This document shows, piece by piece, positions 4,966-12,240 of a stretch of DNA of 14,298 nt. The notes beneath the pieces are model-generated. The model was given only the letters and a program-made list of their open reading frames with translations, ran no database searches and was not told the DNA's origin. Numbering within the stretch: position 1 is the first letter of the stretch; every line of letters begins with the position of its first letter. Source of the DNA: an uncultured Erythrobacteraceae bacterium (lineage in GTDB: Bacteria; Pseudomonadota; Alphaproteobacteria; Sphingomonadales; Sphingomonadaceae). The position numbers were made by a program, and so were the translations under genes. The stretch is from positions 1 to 14,298 of the forward strand of contig CATMNW010000026.1 in NCBI GenBank assembly GCA_950071875.1, written 5' to 3'.

Positions 4966-5668
4966 GATCGCCTCCCGACTTGCCGAGCTTGGGCGCGGGT
5001 ATGCCTAGCGCTGGCGGCGCCAGCGATCCGGTATGTCGATCCTCCAGCGCATTGAGCTTTGAAGCGAGGTTCGTTACCTCATGAAACATGTAGTCCATGT
5101 CACGATAGACCTGTCCTTCTTCGCGTTCGAGCGGCCGTTTGTGATTGGGAACGTAGTCTCCCGCCTGGTCGGCGCTGAACCCGAACCACCAGTTCGTGCG
5201 GTCGACATCGCCCGATATGTCGGACGTTCGCGGCGCCGAGCGCCGCGCAGACCTAGAGCTGTCGATCGTGACGTGGCAGACGCTCGTCTCCGGCGCTCCG
5301 CTTTCATCGCAGGCTTCTGCATAATCGATCGGGCCATGCACGTGGAGTCCTGCAGAGGCCGGAATGGCATCTGCGCTGTAACCCCAGAGAGGATGCTTGA
5401 CACCTACCGCGACGAATCCCGACCAATGGCCGCCGAACTGGCGAAGCAGGATGCAATGCTTGCCGGTGCGGGCATCGATCCACGCCACCTTGTCAGGCTC
5501 GTCGCGCCATGGCCCGGGCGCTACAGGGTGTCTGGTAGTATGGATAAAGAGCTGTGCGGGCCTGATCTCGGTGTCGCCAATGGCGAGGCGCGCTGGCAAG
5601 GCAGGCAGGTTGGTGTTGGGATTGGCAGCCGCGAGGGCGCGGCGGGGCGGTGAATTCTTTCTGGGCAT
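4958..5668 (-). CDS. Phage/plasmid-type conserved protein with WWFGF motif, function unknown
   Basis: A 236-residue protein. The middle reads GHWSGFVAVGVKHPLWGYS, then LHVHGPIDYAEAC. The C-terminal part reads NWWFGFSADQAGDYVP (159-174) and YRDMDYMFHEVTNLASKL (188-205). This order (VG...HPL.G, VHG, WWFGF..A.AGD..P, YRD..Y...E...LA..L) matches a family of hypothetical proteins that I know mainly from phages and other mobile elements, with no established function. Residues 1-20 are basic and disordered-looking. Start at 5668: AGGA lies about 9 bases upstream. The gene is preceded by an intrinsic terminator only about 20 bp from its ATG, and it overlaps the next gene by 8 bp. The stretch 135-155, rich in Ser/Arg, may be an insertion relative to phage members. 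Confidence 0.7.
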   Translation of the reverse strand: MPRKNSPPRRALAAANPNTNLPALPARLAIGDTEIRPAQLFIHTTRHPVAPGPWRDEPDKVAWIDARTGKHCILLRQFGGHWSGFVAVGVKHPLWGYSADAIPASAGLHVHGPIDYAEACDESGAPETSVCHVTIDSSRSARRSAPRTSDISGDVDRTNWWFGFSADQAGDYVPNHKRPLEREEGQVYRDMDYMFHEVTNLASKLNALEDRHTGSLAPPALGIPAPKLGKSGGDHD

Positions 5669-5688
5669 TTCAGATTCCTATCGAGCAT

Positions 5689-5722
5689 AAAAAAATGCCG
5701 CTGACCCTGGTGGGAGAGCGGC
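5689..5722 (-). terminator. Intrinsic terminator just upstream of the 4958-5668 gene
   Basis: On the minus strand GCCGCT pairs with AGCGGC (5717-5722 with 5697-5702), an inner CCC/GGG adds three pairs, and the T-run follows as ATTTTTTTAT (A-run 5689-5695 on plus). It ends about 20 bp before the start codon at 5668, leaving no room for a separate promoter after it. Confidence 0.7.
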
Positions 5723-5798
5723 TTGCTGGTGGCCTGCGTCGGTGCGGACCTGACATTGGCACACCGATGTTGTGTCGAGGCTGCGTGCCGTGCCTCGA
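5689..5798 (-). ncRNA. Candidate structured leader / attenuator or small RNA
   Basis: Reading the minus strand: TCGAGG pairs with CCTCGA (5798-5793 with 5780-5775), then TCGGTG pairs with CACCGA (5767-5762 with 5744-5739), then the terminator hairpin with T7 ends at 5689. Three hairpins in a row, the last an intrinsic terminator, fill most of the 192-bp gap between the 5861-6745 gene and the ATG at 5668. That is the usual layout of a riboswitch or attenuator, or of an independent small RNA. No known RNA class was recognised. The individual stems are short, so chance is possible. Confidence 0.35.
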
Positions 5799-5860
5799 TT
5801 ATTGCTATCCTCAGCTCATCTTTTCCTCCCCGTTTCCTGTTTCCATCACATCCCTCTCGC

Positions 5861-6745
5861 TCATGCTTCCGCCATTGGTGACGGGACTGCGCGATAGACA
5901 GCGCCCCTGAGCCCGCTGGCCGCCTTCTGGCCACGTGCCCAGGGGACGAACGTCCGGCGCACGAAGTCGCTGTCTGGCGCTGCCAGAACGGCCGAGGCGG
6001 CAAGGGCTATGATCGTGTCACCGCGTTGGCATTGAACCTGTCCGTGCGCCGCCAGATGTCGGACGGTCAGAATCGTCGTCGTCAGCACGTCAGCCCGCAC
6101 CTGCTCTGCGACCGCGCCCCAATCCCCGCTCTCGCAAAGCAAGCCGATCGTTTTCGAGGGGCTCGGCTTCGCCGGGACGCTAACCGCTGCGGCCATTTCG
6201 GGAAGGTGCACGCTCGGTGCCTGGACGCAGGTCACGCGGCACAGGTCAAGCCTTTCACGTGCGTTCGGCGAGCCATCGATCAGCTGCGACGGAAGCTGCA
6301 AGTCGTGGGTCGTGGCGCAGCGCCGTAGGACAGCAAAATCGCGTGCTTCGCCGCCCCAGGTCGTGACGACGGCATCCGGGCTTGCCGCAAGCACTCCAAA
6401 TAGCTCGCTGACGATGGCTTTCTCGTCGGTCGCCTCGGCGGTGCGGACGAACGGGCCTTCGATTTCGGGTGAGGTCTGCCCGGGCATGAATGAGATTTTC
6501 ATCCAGCTAGTCGCCGCGACCTTGTGGAACGGCCAGCGGATCGCCTGCTCTGCGCCCTTCCCTTCGCAGGTCATATAGGCGTCGTGCGAAAGCCTGTCGT
6601 AAATGAACTCAAGATCGATGACGATCCAGCTTTTGGGTCTTTCGATGTGGTCCGATTGCGAGCGAGCAACGCTGGCGCGCGCCTCACGTTCGAGATTTGC
6701 TGCAAGGCGATCGAGATCGCTGCCGGCAATGATGGTATCTGTCAT
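5861..6745 (-). CDS. PolB-like 3'-5' exonuclease (DEDD superfamily)
   Basis: A 294-residue protein resembling the predicted 3'-5' exonuclease family related to PolB proofreading domains. Candidate metal ligands are Asp44 and Glu46 (WIVIDLEFIYD), Asp136 (TTWGGEARDFAVLRR, the family's tWnG..FD.p.l element), Asp167 (RLDLC) and Asp219 in RADVLTTTILTVRHL, the exo III helix. VPAKPSPSKTI near 190-200 fits the lPgK segment of the family. The ATG at 6745, with AAAGGA about 7 bases upstream, is preferred to the longer frame starting at 6832, whose 29 extra residues look non-coding. It follows the other exonuclease gene by 87 bp and is probably co-transcribed with it. Its likely role is trimming or proofreading DNA 3' ends; the link to the relaxase locus is positional only. 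Confidence 0.72.
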   Translation of the reverse strand: MTDTIIAGSDLDRLAANLEREARASVARSQSDHIERPKSWIVIDLEFIYDRLSHDAYMTCEGKGAEQAIRWPFHKVAATSWMKISFMPGQTSPEIEGPFVRTAEATDEKAIVSELFGVLAASPDAVVTTWGGEARDFAVLRRCATTHDLQLPSQLIDGSPNARERLDLCRVTCVQAPSVHLPEMAAAVSVPAKPSPSKTIGLLCESGDWGAVAEQVRADVLTTTILTVRHLAAHGQVQCQRGDTIIALAASAVLAAPDSDFVRRTFVPWARGQKAASGLRGAVYRAVPSPMAEA

Positions 6746-6832
6746 AAGTATTCCTTTCGGGCGCAGCGCCGCAGGAGCGACGGGACGCGATGCGTTTCCA
6801 TTATCTTTGATCGTAGGCCGAAGGTGCCGCAT

Positions 6833-7726
6833 TCAGCGGTGACGTTCGCAAGCGGTGATCGGACGCGTGGTCAGCGCTGGCAGGCCCATGCGATAGCCCC
6901 AAGCCTGCTCGTGTTCGGCCATCCCGGACTTGACCTCGATCTGCCAGAACCCCGCCGCTGGGTTCCAATGATAGCCGCGGGCGCGAAGCAGATCCTTTTT
7001 CGCATAGGGTGCGCGCTGGGCCTGCACCATGACCGTAGTGCGCGCAGAAGCTTCAAGGAGCCGTGCAAGATGCGTGCGGGCGGTGCTTTCGCCGGGTCCG
7101 CGCTGGCGATGCTGCAAGAGCCAGAACAATGCCCAAACATCGGCAGCAGCCCGGTGCGCCGCACTGAACCATCCTGCGTGGGCAAGGAGGACCGACTGCG
7201 AGCGACCTTCAAAGCCGAGTTTTAGCCAATCGATCTCGGAGCACGAACAGGCCCATGCACGGCCTGCAAGATTGGGATAGCGCCGCTCGATGAAAGCCAG
7301 ATCGAATTTTGAATTGTGCGCAGCGATCAGGTCCGCCCTGTCGAGCAGTCCGAATGCGAAGGGGTCGTTAATTTCCCGGCCCTGCAGATGTTGCGCACCA
7401 AGGCCCGTCAGCAGCGTGATGCGCGGATCCAGTTCGCGACCTGGATCCTGCAGCCAGCTGAAGGGTCCGACATGGCCGATCACTTCGTTGTCTTCGTCGA
7501 CGATGACCAGCATGATCGCAAGCTCAATGATGGTATCATGTTGCGGGTTGAGACCGCTGGTTTCCGTGTCTACGATGGCGATGCATTTGCCGTCGGGCAA
7601 AGAGCCCACGTCCGGCATCGATGAGTAAGGGTCGGGCACGCGTCGCAGCACGCGGTAGTCTGCATGGGTCGCGAGCTCCGTTGCCAGCACTTCGGTGTCT
7701 GGCGAAAGATGTTCTGTATCGATCAT
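6833..7726 (-). CDS. DnaQ-type 3'-5' exonuclease with extra C-terminal domain
   Basis: A 297-residue DEDDh exonuclease related to the epsilon subunit of DNA polymerase III. Exo I is IAIVDTETSGLNPQHDTIIE (Asp53, Glu55), exo II LIAAHNSKFDLAFIERRYP (Asp142), exo III HRAAADVWALFWLL (His191, Asp196); all catalytic residues are present. Residues 230-265 (TTVMVQAQRAPYAKKDLLRARGY, then WNPAAGFWQIEV) form a separate small domain resembling the DUF5710-like modules of mobile-element proteins. No polymerase-binding tail was recognised. The ATG at 7726 (GGAG 8 bases upstream) is preferred over the in-frame start at 7798. The gene lies 219 bp downstream of the relaxase gene; the gap contains a perfect 8-bp hairpin at 7798-7819. 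Confidence 0.85.
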   Translation of the reverse strand: MIDTEHLSPDTEVLATELATHADYRVLRRVPDPYSSMPDVGSLPDGKCIAIVDTETSGLNPQHDTIIELAIMLVIVDEDNEVIGHVGPFSWLQDPGRELDPRITLLTGLGAQHLQGREINDPFAFGLLDRADLIAAHNSKFDLAFIERRYPNLAGRAWACSCSEIDWLKLGFEGRSQSVLLAHAGWFSAAHRAAADVWALFWLLQHRQRGPGESTARTHLARLLEASARTTVMVQAQRAPYAKKDLLRARGYHWNPAAGFWQIEVKSGMAEHEQAWGYRMGLPALTTRPITACERHR

Positions 7727-7797
7727 TTCGGTTTCTCCGTTTCGGTGAAACCGGCAAGGCGCGGAGACGCTCTCTTCGCATCTCCTTTTCCACCCCA

Positions 7798-7819
7798 CCT
7801 GCCGGCTTCACCCGGCAGG
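7798..7819. repeat. Perfect 8-bp hairpin between relaxase and exonuclease genes
   Basis: CCTGCCGG (7798-7805) and CCGGCAGG (7812-7819) with a 6-base loop. No T-run follows on either strand, so it is not an obvious terminator. It may lie in the leader of the exonuclease gene at 6833-7726. Confidence 0.4.
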
Positions 7820-7945
7820 CCAACCTGCAGCTGTTTCAGCAATTCAACTCGCCGCGTAGGAGCGGTCGGCTTTTCTCGATGCGGCGGCAAAGAAAGCGCG
7901 TATGCGCATGGCAGCGAAGAGGCGCGACGGAAGAAACGAGAATTG

Positions 7946-10570
7946 CTATCGGCCCTGCTGTCTGTTGCTCCGTTCCGCAATCCGTTGGCGACGCGCGAAG
8001 GCTTGATCGCTCTCGCCGTCCTTCTGGTAAAACGATCCCCGGTATGCTTCCGCAGCAAGGCCGGTAGTGCGGCGGAGCTGTTCCGCCTCTGTGTATGTCA
8101 TGGTCTGGAATATCACGTGGCGATCGGTGCGCGCGCTCGTGCGCATCCATTCGTCTACGATAAAGGGGGCCAGTGAGTTCTCTTGATCAGTCCCCTCGCG
8201 CACCTGTCGCCACATCGCGATCTCGGGTCGAACGGCGAGATCGACTATCTTGCCCGGGTAATCTCCCTTGGCCGCTTCCCGCAGCTGGGCAATGAATGTA
8301 GCATCGTGACGCTGCCCCTCGACAAATTCGGCTGGCCAGCTGCCGTGGCTGTCCGGTATGACCAGCTTGTCTTCCCGGAGCTCGAATTCACCCGTGGCAA
8401 GACCCGTGAAGATCCATTGCCTCTTAGCCTCCTGAACCCGTCTAATTGCCTCCAAACGCTGTTGGATTTCTGGACGCACCAAAGCATGCGGCAAAGGAGC
8501 GAACTTTTTCAACAGTTCCTCGTCGTCGAGAAAGCGGACTCCGTCGACCGAGAAACGCGATACGGACAAGAGCATCCGATCGCAGTTCATCTCGGTTAGG
8601 AATCGATGGGCTATGGGGATTTTGGCCGCATTAGGTTTGCCTTCTCGGCTGTTTTCATCGTCACGCGCGTTGCGCCTACGGAAGTCCTGCAGCACCGGTG
8701 GAGTAAAACGGGCGCCCCGCTTTTCTCGCTCCTGTTGTTGGTGAAGCTCTTCGAGCGGTGCGGTATTTGCACTCTTTCGCTTCGGTCGGTCGAACCAAGC
8801 AGTGTCATAGATTACGTCAACACCCCGATGCTTCTTCACTCTCGATTTCGCCAGAAGCTTTTCGGCTTCCTTGGCCTGCTTTGAGTCGAGTGGAATTTGC
8901 ATCTGTGCGGCCAACAAGAGCATTTCACGGCGGAAACTCGCCGGGCCGACAATCTTTACTCTTCCGAACTTCTCGTGAGCACGGCGCAAGGCATCGATCT
9001 TTCCCTGGCGGTCGCCTGAATACACCGCGATAAAGTTTGCAGTTTCGACGAATGCAATCTCGTCGTTCAGCCGGTAGGTCCGGCTGTGGTCCGATTGTTC
9101 GATCGAGTAGCGCTTCGTCCAGTCGCCCGATCTCTCATCATGATCGAGAAAGCACTCTCGGGATTCACCCCATAAGACCGTGGTGGCGGGTTCGGTTTTC
9201 GGCCGCGGTCCCTTGCGTTTGCGTCCGGCCTCCCGGTCAAAGGACAAATGCAGTTCGCGCAGAATCTTCTCTGCCTCCTCCCGGCTCGCTTTCTCCCGCT
9301 TCTGCTGCAAATTATGTTGACGCCGTTTTTCATCGCGCGACTTCATTTTCTCGCGCGCCTTCTTTGCGTCCGCACGCTGTCCCCTAATCACCTCATGCCT
9401 GTCTCTCAGCGCTCGCTCGAATTCCTCCAACTCGCTGTCGATCTGCGCTTGCCGCTCAGCCTGCTCCGCGAGGTCGATATCACGTGAGAAATCGTGCCCG
9501 AAGTCGTGCCCCATCTTTCGATAGGCAGGAGCGACGAACGAACGAACGCGGATGTCACTTGCCGGCGCTTCGTAGGGACACTTGCCCAGCTTGTTGCAAA
9601 GGCGCTTGTAGCCTGCATTCACATCGCTGGCGGGGATGCGATCGTCACTCTTGTCCAAGACCCCGTTTGCGACCAGATGACCGCCCGCAATTTCGCCTTT
9701 TACCCGATAAGGTTCGTAGCGAATGCCGACACGGGCGAGACCGCGGTGCCATTCGTCCCAGCTCTTCGCCTGCCGGCTCACCGCACGCGCCAGCAGCGTG
9801 ATGGCTTTTGGATTGGGAAGCGCTTGGCCGACATAGGCGTCGGAGGGGGCAAGAACTTCGGCATCGAACTCGGCCTGTTCTGCTTCGACCGCTTTGAACG
9901 CACCGCGGTTGATGATGTCGCCGTTCGGCTCTGCGATTCGGAAGCCACTCCAAGTATGATAGACGCCTGTTTCGTCGGCTACGTATCGGCGGTTGGGTTC
10001 GGGCTGCAGATTATCCTGTGCCTCGCAGATGGCCAAGGCGATGTGCAGTGCCTCGATTTCCTTCCCCTGCCCCCATTCGCCGACCTTGCCCGACTTGGCA
10101 TCGGCAGTGCAGACGGCGAGGTGAAAATGGCCAAAGCGCGTGTCACCATGGTTCGAATAAATCATGGGCTTGTTTTCGGCTCGCAGCAGGCGGCGAAAAA
10201 TATCCCTGTGACGAGCCGCCATCTCATTGGTTACGGGCTCGTCTCCGTAGGCGACAACGATCTGCCGCAATGACGTCTTTCCGGACGCTGCGACGCGATA
10301 GGCAAATTCAAGCGCCTGATCCTGCTCAGTGCCCTCTTCGAGATTGAAAATCGCCGCGTCGAGAACGCGCGTATCGTCGCCCCGATCATCGGGGCCATAT
10401 GAACCGATATTACTGGCCTCACGGACAAGCGTGGCTTCATCCTGGTCCAGTTCCAAACCAAGGACATATTTGGCTACCGCCCAACCGGCGAACAGCGCCC
10501 TGCGGTCGCCACTCGAGATAGTCGCGATATCCTTGAAAAGATGCGCGTAGGAAATGCTCTTAGCGATCAT
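7946..10570 (-). CDS. MOBP/TraI-type relaxase with LPD7-like domain
   Basis: An 874-residue conjugative relaxase that would cut and covalently hold the transferred strand at oriT. The N-terminus begins MIAK as in RP4 TraI and has AVAKYVLGLE, where Tyr35 is the likely nucleophile. Motif III is SNHGDTRFGHFHLAV (His141, Asp143, His148, His150), the HxDx4HxH metal site. TWSGFRI and SWDEWHRGLARVGIRYEPY (about 205-290) follow. Residues 367-440 are highly charged and probably coiled coil. Residues 495-575 (TYRLNDEIAFVETANFIAVY, then VKIVGPASFRREMLLLAA) resemble an LPD7 domain, common at relaxase C-termini. No primase or helicase motif was seen. The ATG at 10570 overlaps the upstream accessory gene's TGA by 4 bp, with GAGGAAAGG before it. 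The MOBP assignment is supported by the nic-like sequence at 11165-11172. Confidence 0.88.
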   Translation of the reverse strand: MIAKSISYAHLFKDIATISSGDRRALFAGWAVAKYVLGLELDQDEATLVREASNIGSYGPDDRGDDTRVLDAAIFNLEEGTEQDQALEFAYRVAASGKTSLRQIVVAYGDEPVTNEMAARHRDIFRRLLRAENKPMIYSNHGDTRFGHFHLAVCTADAKSGKVGEWGQGKEIEALHIALAICEAQDNLQPEPNRRYVADETGVYHTWSGFRIAEPNGDIINRGAFKAVEAEQAEFDAEVLAPSDAYVGQALPNPKAITLLARAVSRQAKSWDEWHRGLARVGIRYEPYRVKGEIAGGHLVANGVLDKSDDRIPASDVNAGYKRLCNKLGKCPYEAPASDIRVRSFVAPAYRKMGHDFGHDFSRDIDLAEQAERQAQIDSELEEFERALRDRHEVIRGQRADAKKAREKMKSRDEKRRQHNLQQKREKASREEAEKILRELHLSFDREAGRKRKGPRPKTEPATTVLWGESRECFLDHDERSGDWTKRYSIEQSDHSRTYRLNDEIAFVETANFIAVYSGDRQGKIDALRRAHEKFGRVKIVGPASFRREMLLLAAQMQIPLDSKQAKEAEKLLAKSRVKKHRGVDVIYDTAWFDRPKRKSANTAPLEELHQQQEREKRGARFTPPVLQDFRRRNARDDENSREGKPNAAKIPIAHRFLTEMNCDRMLLSVSRFSVDGVRFLDDEELLKKFAPLPHALVRPEIQQRLEAIRRVQEAKRQWIFTGLATGEFELREDKLVIPDSHGSWPAEFVEGQRHDATFIAQLREAAKGDYPGKIVDLAVRPEIAMWRQVREGTDQENSLAPFIVDEWMRTSARTDRHVIFQTMTYTEAEQLRRTTGLAAEAYRGSFYQKDGESDQAFARRQRIAERSNRQQGR

Positions 10571-11091
10571 CGGCCTTTCCTCGGCACAATTTCCTTTGCC
10601 GGGTATCGCTTGAGCATTTCACTCATGTGCTTTTGGCCCAGTTCGCCGGCCCGTTCGCCAAGCGTATTTGCCTGCGTCTCTATTCTATCCGCGCTGGCCC
10701 GAAGCTGCGTCGCAAGCTCGCGTAAATCTTCGAATGTCGCCCGGTTGCTTTCAGTGTCGACATCTGAAGCAGACAAGGTCTGGAAACCTGTCGCAGAATT
10801 TTGGAGGGCGATGCTAACTTCCCTAAGCCCCTCAGCGCTGTCACGCAGATTACGGACAGACTGGTAAACACCGCCGATGGCTGCGTAAGTGGGGTCGTAA
10901 ACACCTCCCCGGGTCAACCCGCGATCTCTCAGGAAAGCGGAGAAACTAAGCCGGCCCTTCTGTTTAACAATATCTGCCTTTTCTGCCTCGTTGACAAAAA
11001 CCTTGATGAAGAGATCACGTCGATCTTTCGGAAAAGGATTACCTGGCTCCGCTTTTAACTCGGAATTAGACTTCGAAGATCGCTGGGTCAT
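10567..11091 (-). CDS. Relaxosome accessory protein (NikA/TraJ/MobC-like, ribbon-helix-helix)
   Basis: A 174-residue basic protein. After a polar start, residues 24-60 (RRDLFIKVFVNEAEKADIVK, then LSFSAFLRDRGL) have the pattern of the ribbon-helix-helix accessory proteins of MOBP relaxosomes: a beta strand, then helices ending in S-xFLR. Such proteins bind the oriT inverted repeat and recruit the relaxase. The C-terminal half (about 75-155) is helical, with heptad-like hydrophobics (FEDLRELATQLRASADRIET) suggesting a coiled coil. The start at 11091 has GGAAG about 9-10 bases upstream. The gene lies just downstream of the candidate oriT, and its TGA overlaps the relaxase ATG (ATGA), so the two are translationally coupled. 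Residues 65-80 with GGVYQSVRNLRDSAEGL fit the MobC family. Confidence 0.75.
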   Translation of the reverse strand: MTQRSSKSNSELKAEPGNPFPKDRRDLFIKVFVNEAEKADIVKQKGRLSFSAFLRDRGLTRGGVYDPTYAAIGGVYQSVRNLRDSAEGLREVSIALQNSATGFQTLSASDVDTESNRATFEDLRELATQLRASADRIETQANTLGERAGELGQKHMSEMLKRYPAKEIVPRKGR

Positions 11092-11147
11092 ATTCCTGCA
11101 CTTCCCTTCGCAAGGACGGCACGAAGCGTAGCGACACGACGCCCCAT

Positions 11148-11172
11148 GGAACGGGACCCGTTCCCATCCTGC
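11148..11172. other. Candidate oriT core: inverted repeat plus IncP-type nic site
   Basis: GGAACGGG (11148-11155), one A, then CCCGTTCC (11157-11164) is a perfect 8-bp inverted repeat. It is followed at once by CATCCTGC (11165-11172), an exact match to the MOBP nic consensus YATCCTG|Y known from RP4 and R64, so the nick would fall between 11171 and 11172 on the plus strand. In those plasmids nic also lies about 8 bases from an inverted repeat bound by the accessory protein. It sits in the 123-bp gap directly upstream of the accessory and relaxase genes. The transferred strand would lead with sequence to the right, towards the methyltransferase. Confidence 0.75.
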
Positions 11173-11214
11173 TTATTGCTACACCCTTCAAATAGCGTGC
11201 CGTATGGTGCTGAA

Positions 11215-12237
11215 TCACGCATCGGCATCGAGCCCCAGTTTGGCGAAGGCTTCCCGGATGTCTTGGCTTGTCGAGTCCTGGCGAGACAATGCATCTGATA
11301 GCTGAGCTCTGTCGGCAGCGAGCGCACTGGCCCGACGTTCGATCTCTTTGCCGGGCTCCTTGTAGTATATCGCGAAAAGGAAGCTCCGAACCTTGTCGCC
11401 TTCAACGGATTTGATGTGCCCGGTTCGAAGGGTGATCAGAGGATCGTCCCCTTTATCCGAACCACCCTCGCCGGCCGCTCTGGCGTAGTCGTCAAACGAG
11501 GGCACGTCTTCGCTTTCGGAACCGGCTCGAAGAGAAGCGAGAGCGGCGTCGAACTTGTCAACCGAGCCTTCAATTTGGGACTCTTCGGCTGGCCTCTTGC
11601 CCCTCTCGGTGGGACCTTCATTCGTGTCGATCTGACCTTCGCTTTTGCCTGTTGCCGCAGCCAAGATTGACGAGCTGCTCTCCCGTGGTTCCGCCGTCTG
11701 GGCCTCTTTCGAACCCAAACTAATTCGAGCTGAGGTGCCCTCGAAAAGATCCCTTCGCGGGTTTGCATCAGCCTCGAACTCAGATCCTTGCACAGCCTCA
11801 CCGATCACCTCTGGCGGCGGCTTCTGACCGACTTTCTTGGGCCCGGTCGGCACCACCTGCTCCTGCGCTTTCGAGGCCGCCAGCACCTGATATCCATCGC
11901 GAGCTGACCAGCGGAACCAGTTGCGCTGCAGCCAGGCGATCCGCTCCGCCAACAGGTTGACGTCGTTGCTGGCCAGGCCATTCCCTGTCGCCAGCTTTCG
12001 CGCCAGGATCGCGCCCTTGACCGGGGCCGGAGGATTGGCTTTGCGTTGCTCCGCAGTCTTGCCCGATGCTGGCCACCCAGCAGCTCGAAGCTCTTGGCAT
12101 ACGAGCCCATCGAACCTTTCGGTTCGCGGACAAAGCAGAACTGGCGGATCGGGGTCCAGCCCTGAGATGAGCGTTGGTAAGGCATCCATTTGGCGACGAT
12201 GGAAAGCCGTTCTTCCGCGTTCATTTTTTGAGGACAT
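11215..12237 (-). CDS. Hypothetical protein with apparent frameshifted N-terminus
   Basis: Not recognised. The uninterrupted frame from ATG 12237 (GGAG 9 bases upstream) codes 340 residues. From about 12070 down to 11215 it reads as real protein: a conserved-looking part (LAERIAWLQRNWFRWSARDG), a low-complexity acidic and Ser/Glu/Pro-rich middle (about 130-250), and a helical C-terminus (SFLFAIYYKEPGKEIERRAS). Between about 12224 and 12070 a different frame is the one that looks coding: NAEERLSIVAKWMPYQRSSQ, then GWTPIRQFCFVREPKGSMGS. An extra A in the AAAAAA run at 12224-12229 and a lost base near 12070 would explain this. The gene may therefore be damaged, use frameshifting, or contain sequencing errors. 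It sits just upstream of oriT and would enter the recipient early. Confidence 0.6.
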   Translation of the reverse strand: MSSKNERGRTAFHRRQMDALPTLISGLDPDPPVLLCPRTERFDGLVCQELRAAGWPASGKTAEQRKANPPAPVKGAILARKLATGNGLASNDVNLLAERIAWLQRNWFRWSARDGYQVLAASKAQEQVVPTGPKKVGQKPPPEVIGEAVQGSEFEADANPRRDLFEGTSARISLGSKEAQTAEPRESSSSILAAATGKSEGQIDTNEGPTERGKRPAEESQIEGSVDKFDAALASLRAGSESEDVPSFDDYARAAGEGGSDKGDDPLITLRTGHIKSVEGDKVRSFLFAIYYKEPGKEIERRASALAADRAQLSDALSRQDSTSQDIREAFAKLGLDADA

Positions 12238-12240
12238 TCT

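Noticed and set aside
5810..5840. GGAGG followed by ATG AGC TGA on the minus strand, as a two-codon leader ORF
   Set aside because: A strong ribosome site before a minimal ORF is eye-catching, but it is a single occurrence with no supporting structure or downstream coupling, so chance is likely.
6746..6832. Longer start of the PolB-like exonuclease at 6832
   Set aside because: The added 29 residues do not resemble the family, and AAAGGA precedes the ATG at 6745.
6524..7225. A 233-codon plus-strand open frame
   Set aside because: It is antisense to two exonuclease genes whose catalytic motifs are clear on the minus strand.
9494..10273. A 259-codon plus-strand open frame inside the relaxase gene
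   Set aside because: It is antisense to a relaxase with clear motifs, has no ribosome site, and GC-rich codon use readily leaves the opposite strand open.
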